From: Flavobacterium profundi
GTDB lineage: Bacteria; Bacteroidota; Bacteroidia; Flavobacteriales; Flavobacteriaceae
DNA length: 64,000 nucleotides
NCBI RefSeq assembly: GCF_006491645.1
Contig: NZ_VDCZ01000004.1
Coordinates: 62,001-126,000, forward strand
Direction of reading: 5' to 3'
Position 1 is the first letter of the stretch, and each line of letters begins with the position of its first letter. A program made the position numbers and the translations under genes. Positions 40,397-48,567 of the stretch are shown here, piece by piece. The notes below the pieces were generated by a model. That model was not told the origin of the DNA, did no database searches, and was given only the letters and a program-made list of their open reading frames with translations.

Positions 40397-42523
40397 TTAT
40401 ATTATGGGTATTTCAATGTTAAAAATAGCACCTCTATTGGGTGTGGAATCGATTTGTAAATTGCCATTGAGTTGCTGAATTCGGTTTTTAATATTGGTTA
40501 AACCAATGCCTTCTTTATTATTTTCCAAAGCAAATCCTTTTCCATTATCTTCAAAAATAATATTAAATAGGTTTCCAATCAAATTGAGTTGTAATTCAAT
40601 ACTATCAGCTTGAGCATGTTTAATGGTATTTGTGATTAATTCTTGAATGATATGGTACACTTCGTTCAAAATGAATTCGTCTATTTTATTGATTTCATTT
40701 CTTGGGTGTGCCGAAAAATAAGATTGTAGATGACTGGCTTCTGCTAATTTGTTTTGGTATTCTTCTACAAATTCACAAAAATTATCTTGGTGAAAACGTT
40801 TGGGTAATAAGTTGTGGGAAATGCTTCTTATTTGATTATAAGTATCATTAATTTGGGCATTTATACGTTTAATTTCATTTTCTTTACCATAAGTAGAATT
40901 GTTCAATTGTAGCTTAATGGCTGCTAAATTTCCTCCTACGGCATCATGTAATTCTTGTGCAATGCGAATGCGTTCTTTATCCTGACCTTCAATTTCAGCT
41001 TTCACTAGTTTTAATTCCTGATCTTTTAAAAGCGCTTTATTTTTTTGTTCGCTGATCTCTTTTTGTTTTTTGTTAATTAAGAGTTGAGCTTTTTGTTTTT
41101 GATAATATACGAATGAGAGTGCAATCACTGGAATAAGTAACACTAGAAAACCTATAATAATGATATTGCGAACTTGTTTTTCTCTTAAAATTTCAGATTC
41201 TTTCAACTGTTTGTCTTTTTGCAACAAATTAATTTGGTTGATTTTATTTTGGGTTACTTCTTGTAATTTTAAGACTTCATTTTCACTCTGTTTTTTCTCA
41301 ATTGCTTTTTGTAAGTTAAGATTTTCAATGGCTCTTTCTTGGTTCTTTAACAAGAGTATTTTATTATTGTTTTTTAACGTCAAATCTTTGATTTCGTTTT
41401 CTTTTTGTAAGGTTTTAAACTTAATGTCTAATTCGTTTATGTCTTGATCATTCTGTTTTTTGGAAATCGAATCACTCACTTCTGCATAGCGGGTCATAAG
41501 CGCATACGCATTTTTATAATTGTCTTGTGCTACTGCTAATTCTTTTAATTTTAAATAAATCCCTTTTTGTTGGTCTAAAAAATGATAGTCTAAAGCAATA
41601 TGCAAGGCATTTAAGTAGTGTAGTTCAGCTTCTTGAAGTTTGTTCTGTGAATATAATATTTCACCAATGTTTTGATTCACAATTACTTCAATATTATATA
41701 GTTTTCCTTTTTTAGAAATCGCCAAACATTCTTTGTAATATTTTAATGCTTCTGGAATGTTATCGATATAAACATAATTAACGCCAATATTTAAAGCACT
41801 TATGGCCTGACACTGTAAGTTGTTTTTTTCTTCACAAATACCTTTTACCTTTTTGAAGTAATTGTTTGAAGTTTCATAATCTTTGTCGAGCACATAAATG
41901 GAACCTAAATTGAGATAACTACCAATAACAATCTCTTCCCCTTCTTTATATTGCAAACATTGATTGAAATATTTCTTAGAATTTTCGTAGTCAGCTAATT
42001 TTGTATAAATGTTAGCTAATCCATGAAGATTCGAATAATATGGATATCCCTTTTTTTGATTTTCAACAATTTCAATTCCTTTTAAGTGGTATTTTTTACT
42101 AATTTCAAAAAGTCCTTGTTTGTTATTGGCTAATCCTAGTAAATTATAACTGCCAGAGGCCAATATTCTTCTAATGGAATCATTTTTAATGGACTCGGAG
42201 CCTTTTAATGCGTTGTTCGCATAAAATGTCATCGAATCCAATTGTGTTTTTTTATTGTAATAATAAGAGAGTAGGAGTTGTATTCTTACATAGGATTCTT
42301 TGGTTTTTAAAGTTTGAAGTAATTTTTGTGCTCCTTCTTTAGCTTCTTTATCCTTATTATTATTTAATAAGTCAAATAAAGGATTAATTTCTTGTTTTTC
42401 TAATTCCGCTAAGTTGTCCTGGCTAAGCGTAAATGATTTTTTTTCTATTTCTTGACCTGTAACAAGAATAGAAAAAAGAAGCAAACCATAAAAGCAACAA
42501 AATTTTAGTACGGATTGTAACAT
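40397..42523 (-). CDS. TPR-domain sensor histidine kinase (HisKA_3 type)
   Basis: A 708-residue membrane sensor kinase. A signal peptide (LLLFSILVTGQ) is followed by a periplasmic array of TPR repeats (about 50-390; AKYYFNQCLQYKEGE-type helices, ALKYYKECLAISKKGK), a coiled coil (about 390-455), a membrane segment (IIIIGFLVLLIPVIALSFVYY), a second coiled coil, then the NarX-type dimerisation motif RIRIAQELHDAVGGNLAAIK with His near residue 526, and a HATPase domain with EDNGKGF and EGIGLTNIKNRI. It forms a two-component pair with the next gene. The TPR sensor region binds an unknown peptide or protein. Confidence 0.93.
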   Translation of the reverse strand: MLQSVLKFCCFYGLLLFSILVTGQEIEKKSFTLSQDNLAELEKQEINPLFDLLNNNKDKEAKEGAQKLLQTLKTKESYVRIQLLLSYYYNKKTQLDSMTFYANNALKGSESIKNDSIRRILASGSYNLLGLANNKQGLFEISKKYHLKGIEIVENQKKGYPYYSNLHGLANIYTKLADYENSKKYFNQCLQYKEGEEIVIGSYLNLGSIYVLDKDYETSNNYFKKVKGICEEKNNLQCQAISALNIGVNYVYIDNIPEALKYYKECLAISKKGKLYNIEVIVNQNIGEILYSQNKLQEAELHYLNALHIALDYHFLDQQKGIYLKLKELAVAQDNYKNAYALMTRYAEVSDSISKKQNDQDINELDIKFKTLQKENEIKDLTLKNNNKILLLKNQERAIENLNLQKAIEKKQSENEVLKLQEVTQNKINQINLLQKDKQLKESEILREKQVRNIIIIGFLVLLIPVIALSFVYYQKQKAQLLINKKQKEISEQKNKALLKDQELKLVKAEIEGQDKERIRIAQELHDAVGGNLAAIKLQLNNSTYGKENEIKRINAQINDTYNQIRSISHNLLPKRFHQDNFCEFVEEYQNKLAEASHLQSYFSAHPRNEINKIDEFILNEVYHIIQELITNTIKHAQADSIELQLNLIGNLFNIIFEDNGKGFALENNKEGIGLTNIKNRIQQLNGNLQIDSTPNRGAIFNIEIPII

Positions 42524-42583
42524 TAAAGAGTGGTAATTGGTACTTAAAAAAAACGAAAAGTAAATATAGTATTTATTACCAAA

Positions 42584-43027
42584 TTATAAGTTCATTTTTT
42601 TAATAACATAAGTAACAATACCCCAAATCATAAATTCGTTTTCTTCAATGACTTCAATAGGTTTGTAGGAATCATTTTCAGGATAAAGAAATAACTTTTG
42701 GTCGATTATTTTTATTCTTTTTACAGTAAATTCCCCATCAATGAAACAAATAGCAATTTTATTATTGCTAGGCTCTAAACTTCGGTCTATTACTAAAATA
42801 TCTCCATCATCAATACCAGCACCTATCATGGAGTTGCCACTGGCTTTAGCGTAAAATGTAGCTTCTTTATTTTTTATTAAAAAGGCGTCTAAGCTAATTC
42901 GGGTGCCTTCAAAATCAGCTGCAGGAGAAGGAAACCCTGCTTTTATGCCAGCTGCAATATAAGGTAATTCGATGTTTGAATCGGTTTTTGGAATAAAGAA
43001 ATGAAGTTTTTTACTAGGGTTTAACAT
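42584..43027 (-). CDS. umuD: UmuD-like S24 peptidase, DNA polymerase V subunit
   Basis: A 147-residue LexA/UmuD-family protein. The self-cleavage site fits Ala30-Gly31 (IKAGFPSPAAD), the catalytic Ser66 lies in GNSMIGAGI and Lys103 in FTVKRI. Cleaved UmuD' would join UmuC in error-prone translesion synthesis during the SOS response. It overlaps umuC by 7 bp and is upstream of nothing else in the operon; umuC follows the unusual order only in map terms, since transcription runs from umuC (44283) to umuD. Confidence 0.92.
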   Translation of the reverse strand: MLNPSKKLHFFIPKTDSNIELPYIAAGIKAGFPSPAADFEGTRISLDAFLIKNKEATFYAKASGNSMIGAGIDDGDILVIDRSLEPSNNKIAICFIDGEFTVKRIKIIDQKLFLYPENDSYKPIEVIEENEFMIWGIVTYVIKKMNL

Positions 43028-44283
43028 TTTACTGTAAGTATTTCTTTAATATCGGTAGTGTATTTTCTAGACAAATGATTTTGCTTCATTTTCCAAGTTT
43101 TTTCTAAATCTTGGTTGCCCAATTTTATTTTTCTTTCACCCGTTTTTTCTAGAAAATCGTCCATTATTTTCATTACAATTTGATGTTTTGGATTTTCATC
43201 TTCAAACAAGTGAAATTGCTTTGTTTCTTCTGGAATAATTTGGGTTACAATAACGCCTGCTTTTTTATAAATAGCATTTTCTTCAAATATTTCATGAAGC
43301 ATTTTTATGGCTGTAGTACTAATGGTTATGCCTGAATTGGTTGCAAATGGTAAAGTATACATACGAGAAAAATTATAACGTGCATTTTCTTCAATGTATT
43401 TGTCTTTTCGAAGGTAAAGAATGACATTATAACAACACGATTTTTGTTTGCGTAATTTTTCTGCACAAACCATGGCAAATGTGGAAACCCGTTCTTTTAA
43501 TTCGTTGTAATCGGTAATGCTTTTTTCAAAGCTTCTAGTAATTGCAATGCTTTTTTTATTTTTAGGTTCTTCAATAGCAATAACCGATTTTCCTTCTAAT
43601 TCATATTTTAAACGCAAGCCTACAACTCCCATTTCTTTTTTAATAAACGTTTCATGATACGGTTGAATAAAATCATAGGCAGTAAGGATATTTTTAGCTT
43701 TCATTTTTTTACTTAAGCGAAAACCAATACCCCAAACATCTTCAATTTTTGTCCATTTTAAAGCTTTTATTCTTTTTTCATCGGTATCAATTACATATAC
43801 TCCATTAGTGTGTGTTGGAAATTTTCTAGCAATCTTATTGGCTACTTTTGAAAGTGCTTTACTGGGTGCAAAACCCACACTAGTTGGAATACTTGTCCAT
43901 TTTTTAATTCTGTCCTTAATTTGGATACCATACTCTTGGTAGTTGGCAATCTGCATGCCATCAAAATTCATAAAAGCTTCATCAATACTGTACACTTCTA
44001 CACAAGGAGTAAACTGCTCCAATATTTTCATGACGCGATGACTTAAATCACCATACAATGAATAATTGGAAGAAAATACCTCTACTTGATGCTCTTTTAA
44101 TAATGCTTTTACTTTAAATTCGGGTACTCCCATTGGAATACCTAATTTTTTAGCTTCATCGCTACGCGAAATGATACAACCATCATTATTCGATAAAATG
44201 GCAATAGGTTTTCCATTAAGTTGCGGTTGGAAAACACGTTCGCAAGAAGCGTAAAAATTATTGCAATCAATTAAAGCATACAT
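43021..44283 (-). CDS. umuC: UmuC-like Y-family DNA polymerase
   Basis: A 420-residue Y-family polymerase, the catalytic subunit of DNA polymerase V. The N-terminus ALIDCNNFYASCERVFQP holds the first catalytic Asp, EVYSIDEAFMNFDG the SIDE motif, and GFAPSKALSKVANKIARK follows. The little-finger part and the C-terminal UmuC extension (QKSCCYNVILYLRKD and HLFEDENPKHQIVMKIMDDFLEKTG) complete the family length. Here umuC is transcribed before umuD, opposite to the enterobacterial order. An imperfect SOS-like dyad upstream is listed separately. Confidence 0.93.
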   Translation of the reverse strand: MYALIDCNNFYASCERVFQPQLNGKPIAILSNNDGCIISRSDEAKKLGIPMGVPEFKVKALLKEHQVEVFSSNYSLYGDLSHRVMKILEQFTPCVEVYSIDEAFMNFDGMQIANYQEYGIQIKDRIKKWTSIPTSVGFAPSKALSKVANKIARKFPTHTNGVYVIDTDEKRIKALKWTKIEDVWGIGFRLSKKMKAKNILTAYDFIQPYHETFIKKEMGVVGLRLKYELEGKSVIAIEEPKNKKSIAITRSFEKSITDYNELKERVSTFAMVCAEKLRKQKSCCYNVILYLRKDKYIEENARYNFSRMYTLPFATNSGITISTTAIKMLHEIFEENAIYKKAGVIVTQIIPEETKQFHLFEDENPKHQIVMKIMDDFLEKTGERKIKLGNQDLEKTWKMKQNHLSRKYTTDIKEILTVKC

Positions 44284-44295
44284 ACTGTAAATTTA

Positions 44296-44319
44296 CTTTA
44301 TAATTTTTATACTATAAAG
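44296..44319. repeat. inverted repeat upstream of umuC
   Basis: CTTTATA (44296-44302) and TATAAAG (44313-44319) separated by 10 bp, 13-36 bp before the umuC start. Its position fits an operator for the damage response, but the SOS box of this lineage is not known to me and the AT-rich arms are weak evidence. Confidence 0.35.
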
Positions 44320-44352
44320 GAATCAAAAGTTAATGTTGATAAATTATCCGTT

Positions 44353-45297
44353 TTAAAAGCTGTAAACGAGTCCTACACCAAGTAGTTGTTTTAATTGCAT
44401 TTTTGGACCCACAATAACTTGTTCACCATCAATTTCTTCTTTTGCTTTAATATCATCGTCATAAATAATATGGGTGCCAATATTAGCTCTTACATATTCA
44501 TTAATGGTCATGTTAAGTTGCAGTTGCCAATCTACATCAATGTTTCCGAAATTATTGAGGTAATCCGTGTATAAACTAATACGGTGTTCTAAATTAATAT
44601 TTTTATAAACTTCTTTTTCCCATTGATTGGTAATTAAAATACCAATTTCAGTTCGCGATCTTTTCCCGTTTTGTAGAATTTCTCCTGTAACTTCATCAAT
44701 AACAGCTTTATCTACACCAAAAGCACCTTGGTTTGCTAACCGTTCATCTAAAACTAAAGTGGTTTTTTGGGTTAATGGCGAGAGGTATAAATTTAAATTC
44801 AAATCTTTTCTAGAATACTCGGCACCAATCCCTAGAAAAATGTAGGCTGGAGCAAAAGGTTTTGAAATAGCATATTCTGTATTTGGATAAGAATAACCGT
44901 TGGCAAACTGAGTGTTGAAATTGAATTTTCCGCCATAAAACCAATTGGCTATAGTATCTTTTCTAAAACCAATTGTCGAATTAATCTGTAATTGGTCATC
45001 TGTTTTTCTAACTTCTTGTCCTTCTTGTTTGTTTATTCCATATCGGAAAATTAATTCGTTTTTCCAGTTTAATGTTTTTTTAGAATATTCTCGAATAAAA
45101 TTTCCTTTTAATAAACCTGAAATAGAGTTATTTCCTCCAGCATTCCAATTTATAAAAGTAATTTGAGAAATGTCTAAGCCTACTTTATTGGTTTTGTTCC
45201 AGTAGGTAATAGTGTCCGGTAATTTGGTTCTGATAATTTGGGCAAAATTAGTTTGAATGATAAAAAATAAAAACCCTAGTAGGAAGGCTTTCTTCAT
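44353..45297 (-). CDS. DUF3078 outer-membrane protein
   Basis: A 314-residue secreted protein: signal peptide (KAFLLGFLFFIIQTNFAQ) followed by a beta-rich region typical of DUF3078, with TYWNKTNKVGLDISQITFINWNAGGNNSISGL near residue 33, WKNELIFRYGINKQ, and the C-terminal strand LKQLLGVGLVYSF ending in Phe, as outer-membrane barrels do. In Flavobacteriaceae this gene often sits behind dxs, as here (3 bp gap). Function unknown. Confidence 0.85.
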   Translation of the reverse strand: MKKAFLLGFLFFIIQTNFAQIIRTKLPDTITYWNKTNKVGLDISQITFINWNAGGNNSISGLLKGNFIREYSKKTLNWKNELIFRYGINKQEGQEVRKTDDQLQINSTIGFRKDTIANWFYGGKFNFNTQFANGYSYPNTEYAISKPFAPAYIFLGIGAEYSRKDLNLNLYLSPLTQKTTLVLDERLANQGAFGVDKAVIDEVTGEILQNGKRSRTEIGILITNQWEKEVYKNINLEHRISLYTDYLNNFGNIDVDWQLQLNMTINEYVRANIGTHIIYDDDIKAKEEIDGEQVIVGPKMQLKQLLGVGLVYSF

Positions 45298-45300
45298 AAT

Positions 45301-47073
45301 TTAAAGTAATAAATTGATTTGGTTAGTAATATTTGTAACGTCTATTTGGCAAATATGTTGTAATTCAGGAACACTTCCTTGTTCTATAAATGTGTCAGGA
45401 ATTCCAAGATTAACAACCGTTATAGCGTATTTTTTTTCTAAAACATAGTGATTGATATGCGAGCCGAAACCACCAATAATGCTTCCGTCTTCTATCGTTA
45501 TTATTTTTTCATATTCTTTACAAATAGTCTCTAAAGTAGTATGGTCTAAAGGTTTTATGAAAGGGAAATGAAAATGGCCAACAGCTTCCGGTTGTTTACA
45601 TAGTAGGATAGCTTTTGTAACATTTGTTCCAATGGTTCCTGTTGAAAGAAAAGCAATTTTTGAGCCTTTTTTTAATACTCTAGCTTTGCCAATTTCAATT
45701 TTTTCAAAAGGTTGTTGCCAATCGATAATTTCTCCACGTCCTCTAGGATAACGAATAGCAATAGGTTGATGTAATCCTAATTGAGCAGTGTACATCATAT
45801 TGCGTAATTCTATTTCATTTAAAGGAGCAGCAATGATTAAATTAGGAATGCAACTCAAATAAGCAATATCAAATACACCATGATGCGTTGCGCCATCTTC
45901 ACCAACTAAACCCGCACGATCTAAGCAAAAAATAACGGGAAGGTTTTGTAGCGCAACATCGTGAATTACTTGATCATAAGCGCGTTGTAAAAAGGTAGAA
46001 TAGATATTACAAAACACAATCATACCTTGTGTTGCCATTCCGGCAGATAAGGTAACAGCATGTTGTTCTGCAATACCTACATCAAATGCTCTTTCAGGAA
46101 GAGCTTCCATCATATATTTCATGGAAGAACCTGAAGGCATGGCAGGTGTTATACCAACTATTCTTGAGTTTTCTTTAGCTAATGTTACCAAAGTATGTCC
46201 GAATACATCTTGAAATTTGGGAGGTAATCCTTCTTCATTTTTAGGATGAATTTTACCAGTTTTAGCTTCAAACTTACCAGGAGCATGATATTTTACTTGG
46301 TCCTCTTCCGCTAATTGTAATCCTTTTCCTTTCGTGGTAATAATGTGTAAAAATTTTGGTCCTTTTACATTTTGTAGTCGCCTTAATTCTGAAAGTAATT
46401 TAGGTAAATCGTGTCCGTCTATAGGACCTGAATAGTCAAAATTCAATGACTTTATAATGTTGTTTTGCTTTGGATTCCTTCCTTCTTTTACCGATGTTAA
46501 ATAGTTTTTTAAAGCTCCCACGCTTGGGTCAATACCTATGGCATTATCATTTAAAATAACTAGTAAATTCGCATTAGTAACTCCAGCATGATTTAAGCCT
46601 TCAAAAGCCATTCCGCTAGCAATTGATGCATCACCTATCACGGCGATATGTTGTTTTTCGGTTTCGTTTTTTAGTAGAGATGCCATAGCCATTCCTAAAG
46701 CAGCTGAAATAGAGGTTGAGGAATGTCCTACGCCAAAAGAGTCATAAATACTTTCACTTCTTTTTGGGAAACCAGAAATTCCATTTAAATCTCTATTGGT
46801 GTGAAAAAGAGATTTTCTTTCGGTTAAGATTTTATGACCGTAGGCTTGGTGACCAACGTCCCAAATTAATAAATCTTCAGGAGTATTGAAAACATAATGC
46901 AAAGCAATTGTTAATTCAATAACACCCAAACTAGCACCTAAATGACCTTCTTTCTGAGAAATAATATCAATAATGAATTCGCGTAACTCTTTGGCAAGTT
47001 GCGGTAATTGATTTTCAGAAAGCTTTCTTAAATCGGATGGGTTATTTATAGTGCTAAGAAGATTGTTTTCCAT
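45301..47073 (-). CDS. dxs: 1-deoxy-D-xylulose-5-phosphate synthase
   Basis: A 590-residue thiamin-diphosphate enzyme joining pyruvate and glyceraldehyde 3-phosphate in the first step of the MEP isoprenoid pathway. Motifs: EGHLGASLGVIELTIALHYVF, WDVGHQAYGHKIL, GDASIASGMAFEGLNHAG for the ThDP/metal site, IDGHD, and the C-terminal transketolase parts DRAGLVGEDGATHHG and YPRGRG. The ATG at 47073 is preferred over the TTG at 47082. A -7-like box TAAATTTG on the - strand (47094-47087) lies close to the start. Its isoprenoid product could feed the polyprenyl lipid and GGGPS needs of the cell. Confidence 0.97.
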   Translation of the reverse strand: MENNLLSTINNPSDLRKLSENQLPQLAKELREFIIDIISQKEGHLGASLGVIELTIALHYVFNTPEDLLIWDVGHQAYGHKILTERKSLFHTNRDLNGISGFPKRSESIYDSFGVGHSSTSISAALGMAMASLLKNETEKQHIAVIGDASIASGMAFEGLNHAGVTNANLLVILNDNAIGIDPSVGALKNYLTSVKEGRNPKQNNIIKSLNFDYSGPIDGHDLPKLLSELRRLQNVKGPKFLHIITTKGKGLQLAEEDQVKYHAPGKFEAKTGKIHPKNEEGLPPKFQDVFGHTLVTLAKENSRIVGITPAMPSGSSMKYMMEALPERAFDVGIAEQHAVTLSAGMATQGMIVFCNIYSTFLQRAYDQVIHDVALQNLPVIFCLDRAGLVGEDGATHHGVFDIAYLSCIPNLIIAAPLNEIELRNMMYTAQLGLHQPIAIRYPRGRGEIIDWQQPFEKIEIGKARVLKKGSKIAFLSTGTIGTNVTKAILLCKQPEAVGHFHFPFIKPLDHTTLETICKEYEKIITIEDGSIIGGFGSHINHYVLEKKYAITVVNLGIPDTFIEQGSVPELQHICQIDVTNITNQINLLL

Positions 47074-47109
47074 TAAGAACAAAATGCAAATTTAAGCTTT
47101 TGTTTTAAC

Positions 47110-47988
47110 TTATTGTAGTTTTATTCGAATGGGATAATACATTTTAACATTAACTTTTTTATTGTTAATTTCTCCAGGATTCCATTTTGGAGAGCGTTTT
47201 AAAACGTTGATGATTTCATTATTTAAATCGCTGTTTTTTCCTCTAAGAATGATAATATCTTTTATAAGGCCTAAGGTGTCAACTATGAATGAGCTTAAAA
47301 CAACTTCATTATTATTTAAACTATCAGGTAATGTAATATTATTTTGAATAAAGTGTGAAAAATCGGTGTCATTTTTCTGAAAAATCGGTTTTTTACTCAC
47401 TTCATTTAAATCATAGTAAGATTTGTTTTTTTTAAGTAACGTTTCATAATCGGGTAAAGCGGGTATTCCCATGGTAAAATCGCCTGTTATTGTTGGAGGT
47501 TCTATCGCATCTAGTTCATTTATGTGATTATCCTTATTTGAAAAATTGCATTTCTTGTGTTTGATACTATCCTTCTTTTGTTCGTTGATTTGTTGTATCG
47601 TGTCGTTTTTTAAATGTATTGTATCTTCCACGATAACCACCTCTCCTAAAGTTTGATAGTTGTTATTGTCTGTTTTACAGCTAAATAAAGTAGTTCCCAT
47701 TACGATAAATAGCGCTAATAAAAAAATCTTTCGAAAGGATGTTTGATTATATAAAACTGTTTCTGGAATTTCAATTTTTAGATTTTCTAATTGATTTGTT
47801 CTAAAACGACCGCAAATTTTTTCTGTTTTATTATTTTTAAATACTGTAGTAATTTCTTCAGGACTACTTTTAGTAAAATCAAATACAATTTTTGCACAAG
47901 ATTGACAAAATTTACCTTTTTCATCGGGAAGCATTTTGTCCCAATTTTTATGACAAGGTTTTGGAATAGTAATGTTTAATTTTTGCAT
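47110..47988 (-). CDS. TonB C-terminal-domain protein with N-terminal Cys cluster
   Basis: A 292-residue inner-membrane protein. The N-terminus (IPKPCHKNWDKMLPDEKGKFCQSCAKIVFDFT) has a cysteine cluster found in many Bacteroidota membrane proteins of this kind and a second Cys at KICGRF. A single membrane segment (FLLALFIVMGTTLFSC) lies near residue 93-108. The C-terminal region (about 205-292; VVLSSFIVDTLGLIKDIIILRG and LKRSPKWNPGEINNKKVNVKMYYPIRI) is the TonB/energy-transducer domain. The role may be coupling energy to an outer-membrane receptor, but no ExbBD genes are nearby. Confidence 0.78.
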   Translation of the reverse strand: MQKLNITIPKPCHKNWDKMLPDEKGKFCQSCAKIVFDFTKSSPEEITTVFKNNKTEKICGRFRTNQLENLKIEIPETVLYNQTSFRKIFLLALFIVMGTTLFSCKTDNNNYQTLGEVVIVEDTIHLKNDTIQQINEQKKDSIKHKKCNFSNKDNHINELDAIEPPTITGDFTMGIPALPDYETLLKKNKSYYDLNEVSKKPIFQKNDTDFSHFIQNNITLPDSLNNNEVVLSSFIVDTLGLIKDIIILRGKNSDLNNEIINVLKRSPKWNPGEINNKKVNVKMYYPIRIKLQ

Positions 47989-48048
47989 ACTAAAAGCTTT
48001 TTGAAAGTGACATCAAGAATTGTTCCAAAGAAATTGTAATTTTGACAA

Positions 48049-48489
48049 ATGGAAAATATTTTTACAGACGAATATTTTATGAAAAAAGCGCTATTAGAAG
48101 CAGAAATTGCTTTCGAAAAGGGCGAAATACCTGTAGGTGCCGTAATTGTAGTCGATAATAAAATTATTGCAAGAACACATAATTTAACAGAGTTGCTGCA
48201 TGATGTTACAGCACATGCAGAAATGCAAGCCATTACAAGTGCTGCGAATTATTTAGGAGCAAAATACTTAAAAGATTGTACGCTGTATGTTACTTTAGAA
48301 CCTTGTCAAATGTGTGCTGGAGCTTTGTATTGGAGTCAAATTTCTAAAATTGTATACGGTGCTTCTGATGAAAATAGAGGTTTTGTAAAAATGAGAACTC
48401 AATTGCATCCAAAAACAGCCATTGTTTCTGGAGTGTTAGAAAAAGAATGTGCGCTTCTTATGCGTGCTTTTTTTCGTTTAAAACGCTAA
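48049..48489 (+). CDS. tadA: tRNA-specific adenosine deaminase
   Basis: A 146-residue zinc deaminase converting adenosine 34 to inosine in a tRNA anticodon. The zinc site is complete: HAEMQAI with His57 and the proton-shuttling Glu59, and PCQMCAGAL with Cys86 and Cys89. GEIPVGAVIVVDNKII and ASDENRG are typical. A -7 box TAATTTTG at 48037-48044 is only 4 bp before the ATG, which would give a leaderless or nearly leaderless message. Confidence 0.93.
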   Translation: MENIFTDEYFMKKALLEAEIAFEKGEIPVGAVIVVDNKIIARTHNLTELLHDVTAHAEMQAITSAANYLGAKYLKDCTLYVTLEPCQMCAGALYWSQISKIVYGASDENRGFVKMRTQLHPKTAIVSGVLEKECALLMRAFFRLKR

Positions 48490-48567
48490 ATTTTGTCGGA
48501 TTTTTATTAAAAAAAATACTATCTTTAAATTCGAAAATTCCGTATCCTTTCTTTAATACTTAAATTT

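Noticed and set aside
41617..41623. AGTGTAG (reverse of the CTACACT part of the EPS box) inside the TPR histidine kinase gene
   Set aside because: The spaced second half of the box (CNATNCRTC) is absent and the site lies mid-gene; chance match.
47976..48233. - strand 85-codon ORF over tadA
   Set aside because: It is antisense to tadA, whose zinc-site motifs are intact.
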